This document shows, piece after piece, positions 6,563 through 9,705 of a stretch of 9,705 bases of DNA (positions within the stretch are counted from its first letter, which is position 1; each line of letters opens with the position of its first letter). This DNA is from Sediminibacterium sp. (GTDB lineage Bacteria; Bacteroidota; Bacteroidia; Chitinophagales; Chitinophagaceae): contig JALQXE010000118.1 in assembly GCA_023263235.1 (NCBI GenBank), positions 1-9,705 of the forward strand, read 5' to 3'. Under the pieces are notes generated by a model. The model ran no database searches and was not told the DNA's origin. It saw nothing but the letters and a program-made list of their open reading frames with translations. The position numbers and the translations under genes are program-made.

Positions 6563-6799
6563 TTATGCTTTTTTGAAAATAGCGTAAATTTCTACAATAA
6601 AACCTGCGATAATCACAATGGGCGCAAGGGTAATACGTCTGAAGCTATATACTTCATTGGCGTTAAATACATTGGGGTCGGCACTTTTACCACCGGACAT
6701 CAATACCATACCAAGTATGATTAAAGCGGCACCAATGGCCATCCATATATAGTTAGATTTGCCAAAAAAGGCTAAAGATTTATTGTTTTGTTCGCTCAT
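6563..6799 (-). CDS. DUF3098 small membrane protein
   Basis: This 78-residue protein has two membrane spans (about 17-35 and 57-75) joined by a conserved loop, SGGKSADPNVFN (35-46) and YSFRRITLAP (51-60). This matches the DUF3098 family, which I know mainly from Bacteroidota and for which I know of no assigned function. The N-terminus contains FFGKSNYIWM (11-20), also typical. It lies 41 bp downstream of ftsX on the same strand and ahead of a terminator, so the two are likely co-transcribed. A role connected with FtsX or septal wall remodelling is only an inference from position. Confidence 0.9.
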   Translation of the reverse strand: MSEQNNKSLAFFGKSNYIWMAIGAALIILGMVLMSGGKSADPNVFNANEVYSFRRITLAPIVIIAGFIVEIYAIFKKA

Positions 6800-6840
6800 A
6801 TCTTGCTTATTTATTAAGTTAAATTTAGAGTAATTATGGG

Positions 6841-7716
6841 TTAATATAAATCGTCAAGTTTCATTTTTAAATATTTTAACACACTTCGGTAGGTGCTAAA
6901 TAAAGAAATGCCTACTCCTATAATAATTAACCCGCCAAAGAGAAAAATACTAGTTTTTATACCTTGTAAAGTTTTAATTTGAGGAAATTGTGTGCCTGCC
7001 CATTGTATTAATCCAAACAATAAGAAAATTGCAATAAAAGCGCTAACAAGTCCATTTAATAAGGCTCTTACTAATAATGGTTTTGCAATAAAATTACGTG
7101 TAGCGCCAACCATTTGCATGGTCTTAATTAAAAAACGATTGCTAAACATAGCCAAGCGAATAGTGTTGTCTATGCTAATAATGACAATAATACAAAGCAC
7201 AATTGATAATACTAAGAATATGATACCCACTTTGGTAGCGCGCTCATTTAAATTTGTTACTAAGCTTTTTGGAAACTGAATCTCACTGATATCATTTTTA
7301 AACTGTGCATTTATAGCGGCACTTATTTTGTTAAGACTATCAATATTTATGTATTTGGCTTTTGCAAAAAAATCGATGCTTTCGGGTAAGGGATTCACAT
7401 CTAAAATTTTAGCCCAGTCCTCGTTATTTTCTTTGTTCCAAATGGCCTTTGCTTTTTCTTTATCTATGTACTCTACATTTTTAGCATAGGGCTTACTTGC
7501 AATAAATTTTTGAATATTGGCAATGGCATTTTTATCGGTGGTTTTAAGATAAACGCTTATTCGAATGTCCTCTTTAAAATTGTCGCTAATGGAGTGTAAA
7601 TTCAAAAATAACCACCCCATGATGCCCATAATAAATAAAACGATAGCCACCCCAATGATACTATAAATGTAGTTGGGTTTACTTCGTTTTAAAGAGCCAG
7701 TTCCAATTCCTGCCAT
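6841..7716 (-). CDS. ftsX: cell division protein FtsX
   Basis: FtsX is the membrane subunit of the FtsEX ABC-type complex, which transmits ATP hydrolysis by FtsE to peptidoglycan hydrolases or their activators at the septum. The 291-residue product has the expected plan: a cytosolic basic tail (1-16), TM1 (17-39), a periplasmic domain (about 40-162, with NPLPESIDF at 108-116), TM2 (163-182), the cytosolic stretch DNTIRLAMFSNRFLIKTMQM (183-202) with VGATRNFI after it, then TM3 (215-239) and TM4 (255-275). The frame extends to a TTG at 7746, but that codon overlaps the promoter box at 7744-7751, so the ATG at 7716 is preferred. ftsE is not in this window. The DUF3098 gene follows 41 bp downstream. 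Confidence 0.95.
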   Translation of the reverse strand: MAGIGTGSLKRSKPNYIYSIIGVAIVLFIMGIMGWLFLNLHSISDNFKEDIRISVYLKTTDKNAIANIQKFIASKPYAKNVEYIDKEKAKAIWNKENNEDWAKILDVNPLPESIDFFAKAKYINIDSLNKISAAINAQFKNDISEIQFPKSLVTNLNERATKVGIIFLVLSIVLCIIVIISIDNTIRLAMFSNRFLIKTMQMVGATRNFIAKPLLVRALLNGLVSAFIAIFLLFGLIQWAGTQFPQIKTLQGIKTSIFLFGGLIIIGVGISLFSTYRSVLKYLKMKLDDLY

Positions 7717-7743
7717 AGCATTATTTTTTATTTGTTCGCATTG

Positions 7744-7751
7744 CAAATGTA
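7744..7751 (-). promoter_or_regulatory. -7 element of the ftsX promoter
   Basis: The minus strand reads TACATTTG, a perfect TAnnTTTG match. Transcription would start near 7737-7740, leaving a leader of about 20-25 nt before the ftsX ATG at 7716. No convincing -33 TTTG is visible. Confidence 0.55.
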
Positions 7752-7772
7752 CGGTTTTGAACGCTAATGACT

Positions 7773-7780
7773 TACATTTG
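7773..7780 (+). promoter_or_regulatory. -7 element of the leuS promoter
   Basis: TACATTTG is a perfect TAnnTTTG match on the plus strand. Transcription would start near 7784-7787, giving a leader of about 95 nt before leuS. A TTTG at 7756-7759 is only 13 bp upstream, too close for a standard -33 box. Confidence 0.55.
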
Positions 7781-7781
7781 C

Positions 7782-7805
7782 ATAGGCCGAATTATGCCTA
7801 TTTTT
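7782..7805 (+). promoter_or_regulatory. short hairpin with T-run at the start of the leuS leader
   Basis: ATAGGC (7782-7787) pairs with GCCTAT (7796-7801) around an 8-nt loop, and five T residues end at 7805. The 6-bp stem is weak. It would sit at the very 5' end of the predicted leuS transcript. The remaining leader (7806-7880) has two GGGG runs and A-rich stretches but no T-box motif or other known riboswitch that I can recognise. Confidence 0.35.
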
Positions 7806-7880
7806 AGCCAAAATTGGGGTAAAAAAGGGGAGGCTTTTAGGAAAACCAAAAAATTATAGATTTTTTAAGCTTAATAGAAG

Positions 7881-9705
7881 ATGGAATATCAATTTAGTAC
7901 GATCGAAAAAAAGTGGCAGGAGGCCTGGAAAACAAAAAAAGCCTATCAGGTAAGTAACGATAGCTCTAAACCTAAATGTTATGTTTTAGATATGTTCCCT
8001 TATCCAAGTGGAGCAGGTTTGCATGTGGGACATCCTTTAGGGTATATCGCATCAGATATTTATAGCAGGTACAAAAGATTAAAAGGGTTTAATGTGCTAC
8101 ATCCAATGGGCTATGATGCATTTGGATTGCCAGCAGAACAATATGCAATAGAGCATGGTGTGCATCCAGCAAAAAGCACCCACGACAATATTGATAATTT
8201 TAGAAGTCAATTAGATAATATTGGATTTAGTTATGATTGGGATAGAGAAGTAAGAACCTGTGATGCCACTTATTATAAATGGACGCAATGGATCTTTTTA
8301 CAATTGTTCAATAGTTATTTTGATCGTACTTTAAACAAAGCTAATCCAATCACCGCATTGGTGGCTTCATTTGAAAAAGAGGGTAATCTACACCATGTTT
8401 GTCCTGCAGACAATACATTAAAATTTACTGCAGCAGAATGGAATAGTTGGGATGAAAAAGCACAACAAGACGTATTGATGCAATATCGATTGGCATTTTG
8501 TGGATTTGGCGAAGTGAATTGGTGTGCAGCATTGGGTACTGTGTTGGCGAATGACGAAGTGATCAATGGATTTAGTGAAAGAGGAGGACATCCTGTAGAG
8601 AAAAAAAAATTACGTCAATGGTATTTACGTATTACTGAATATGCAGATCGTCTATTGGCTGGACTAGATACCATTCAGTTTAGTGATGCAATGAAAGAAA
8701 TGCAGTCCAACTGGATTGGTAAAAGTTATGGTGCAGAAATTGATTTTAAAGTAGCAGATCATAGCGCCAAATTAACGGTGTATACAACAAGGCCAGACAC
8801 CGTATTTGGTGTTGACTTTTTAGTGGTGGCACCTGAGCATGAATTGATACAATCCATTACACCAGCATCTCATCAAAAAGAGGTGGAAGCGTATATCGCT
8901 TATGTAAAAAGTAGAAGTGAACGTGAGCGTATTGCAGAGAAAAAAATTACTGGTTGTTTCACAGGTGCCTATGTGGTGAATCCATTCAATCAACAACTTG
9001 TACCAATTTGGATTTCTGAATATGTATTGGCCGGTTATGGTACAGGTGCGATTATGGCAGTGCCTTGTGGAGATGATCGTGACTTTAAATTTGCACAACA
9101 TTTCAATATTCCAATCACCAATATCATTGGTGATGCCTATGATGGCACAGCTGCAAATCCAACCAAGGATGCAGTCTTAACGAATAGCGATTTCTTGAAT
9201 GGCGTCGTACAAAAAGATGCGATTCAGATTGTGAATGACAAATTAGAGGCAATGGGTATCGGCAAAAAGAAAGTCAATTTCCGTATGCGCGATGCAGCAT
9301 TTAGTAGACAACGTTATTGGGGTGAGCCATTTCCGATTCAATGGAAAAATGGTATTGCATATCCTTTAGCTGAAAGTGAATTGCCATTGTTGTTACCTAC
9401 TGTAGAAAATTACGGACCTGGTCCAGACGGAGAAGGGCCATTGGCAAATATTGAAGACTGGAAAGCGAACCATTTTGAAACCAATACAATGCCTGGTTAT
9501 GCAGGAAGTAGTTGGTATTTTTTAAGGTATATGGATCCGCATAATGAAAATGCATTTTGTGATCGCAAAGTGAGCGACTATTGGGGTCAGGTAGATTTAT
9601 ACATTGGCGGTACAGAACATGCGGTAGGTCATTTATTGTATAGCAGAATGTGGACCAAGGCTTTATATGACTTGGGGCATATTGGTTTTGACGAACCTTT
9701 TAAGA
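7881..9705 (+). CDS. leuS: leucyl-tRNA synthetase, C-terminus cut by window edge
   Basis: LeuS is the class I synthetase that charges tRNA-Leu and edits mischarged products. The frame is open from ATG 7881 to the right edge: 608 codons, roughly two-thirds of a normal bacterial LeuS. The start MEYQFSTIEKKWQEAW is typical. The HIGH motif is H48-V-G-H51, preceded by MFPYPSGAGL. The CP1 editing domain shows TTRPDT (302-307) and GTGAIMAVPCGDDRD (387-401), where the conserved editing Asp is kept (D398) but the residue before it, His in common LeuS (VPxHD), is Gly. FSRQRYWGEPFPI (474-486) and YIGGTEHAVGHLLYSRMW (574-591) are standard catalytic-core landmarks. The Bacteroidota-type segment HHVCPADNTLKFTAAEWNSW lies near 173-192. 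KMSKS and the anticodon-binding domain are off the edge. No frameshift was found. Confidence 0.97.
   Translation, partial: MEYQFSTIEKKWQEAWKTKKAYQVSNDSSKPKCYVLDMFPYPSGAGLHVGHPLGYIASDIYSRYKRLKGFNVLHPMGYDAFGLPAEQYAIEHGVHPAKSTHDNIDNFRSQLDNIGFSYDWDREVRTCDATYYKWTQWIFLQLFNSYFDRTLNKANPITALVASFEKEGNLHHVCPADNTLKFTAAEWNSWDEKAQQDVLMQYRLAFCGFGEVNWCAALGTVLANDEVINGFSERGGHPVEKKKLRQWYLRITEYADRLLAGLDTIQFSDAMKEMQSNWIGKSYGAEIDFKVADHSAKLTVYTTRPDTVFGVDFLVVAPEHELIQSITPASHQKEVEAYIAYVKSRSERERIAEKKITGCFTGAYVVNPFNQQLVPIWISEYVLAGYGTGAIMAVPCGDDRDFKFAQHFNIPITNIIGDAYDGTAANPTKDAVLTNSDFLNGVVQKDAIQIVNDKLEAMGIGKKKVNFRMRDAAFSRQRYWGEPFPIQWKNGIAYPLAESELPLLLPTVENYGPGPDGEGPLANIEDWKANHFETNTMPGYAGSSWYFLRYMDPHNENAFCDRKVSDYWGQVDLYIGGTEHAVGHLLYSRMWTKALYDLGHIGFDEPFK

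Larger units (their letters stand above)
7742..7782. repeat. 10-bp inverted repeat containing divergent promoter boxes
   Basis: TGCAAATGTA (7742-7751) and TACATTTGCA (7773-7782) are exact reverse complements 21 bp apart. Each arm contains a perfect TACATTTG facing outward, one towards ftsX and one towards leuS. The symmetry extends beyond the 8-bp promoter box by two bases on each side, so a shared regulator site is possible. Confidence 0.6.

Noticed and set aside
7717..7746. TTG start 10 codons upstream for ftsX
   Set aside because: The codon overlaps the perfect -7 promoter box at 7744-7751, so it would not be transcribed; ATG 7716 gives a normal FtsX N-terminus.
7815..7833. G-quadruplex from GGGG runs in the leuS leader
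   Set aside because: Only two G4 tracts are present; the other G runs are two bases long, so a stable three-tier quadruplex is not supported.
7865..7874. TTAAGCTTAA palindrome just before leuS
   Set aside because: A 10-bp A/T-rich palindrome without spacer or second copy; no reason to treat it as a site.
8315..9180. Open frames on either strand within leuS (8315-8566, 8820-9101 minus; 8998-9180 plus)
   Set aside because: They are shadows of the continuous leuS frame, which translates without interruption from 7881 to the window edge.

Overview
The window is compact, AT-rich, chromosomal DNA of ordinary bacterial housekeeping type. It most likely comes from the phylum Bacteroidota, probably a Chitinophagaceae-like lineage. 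The evidence for this is the DUF3098 gene sitting between ftsX and uppP, the Bacteroidota style of RuvC tail and LeuS insert, several TAnnTTTG-type -7 promoter elements, and weak or absent Shine-Dalgarno sequences. The family or genus placement is inference. I saw no mobile element, CRISPR array, tRNA, rRNA or phage gene, and no gene looks broken.

Layout from the left. Bases 1-100 hold a candidate promoter and a strong hairpin with a T-run, followed by greA (101-577) and its terminator. A HIT-family nucleotide hydrolase follows (667-1059), convergent with ruvC (1071-1661, minus). A 46-bp divergent gap separates ruvC from a two-gene plus-strand unit: a flippase-like membrane protein of the LPG-synthase TM family (1708-2649) and an exported DUF3108 protein (2661-3473). 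This unit meets, tail to tail, a minus-strand cluster read from right to left: ftsX (7716-6841), a DUF3098 membrane protein (6799-6563), a strong terminator, uppP (6496-5696), a UMF1-type MFS transporter (5639-4332) and a metallo-beta-lactamase-fold hydrolase (4345-3482) that overlaps the transporter by 14 bp. A 164-bp divergent region with two mirror-image promoter elements separates ftsX from leuS (7881 to the right edge, plus), which is cut by the window after 608 codons.

Functionally there are two themes. One is information processing: greA for backtracked RNA polymerase, ruvC for Holliday junctions, leuS for leucyl-tRNA. The other is the cell envelope: ftsX for control of septal wall hydrolysis, uppP for recycling the undecaprenyl carrier, and the flippase-like/DUF3108 pair plus a transporter as less understood envelope components. 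I do not see a clearly new biological system. The items most worth a second look are non-coding: the greA leader hairpin, the perfect 11-bp inverted repeat against the MFS start codon, and the symmetric ftsX/leuS promoter region. Among proteins, the unstudied DUF3098 and flippase/DUF3108 neighbours stand out.
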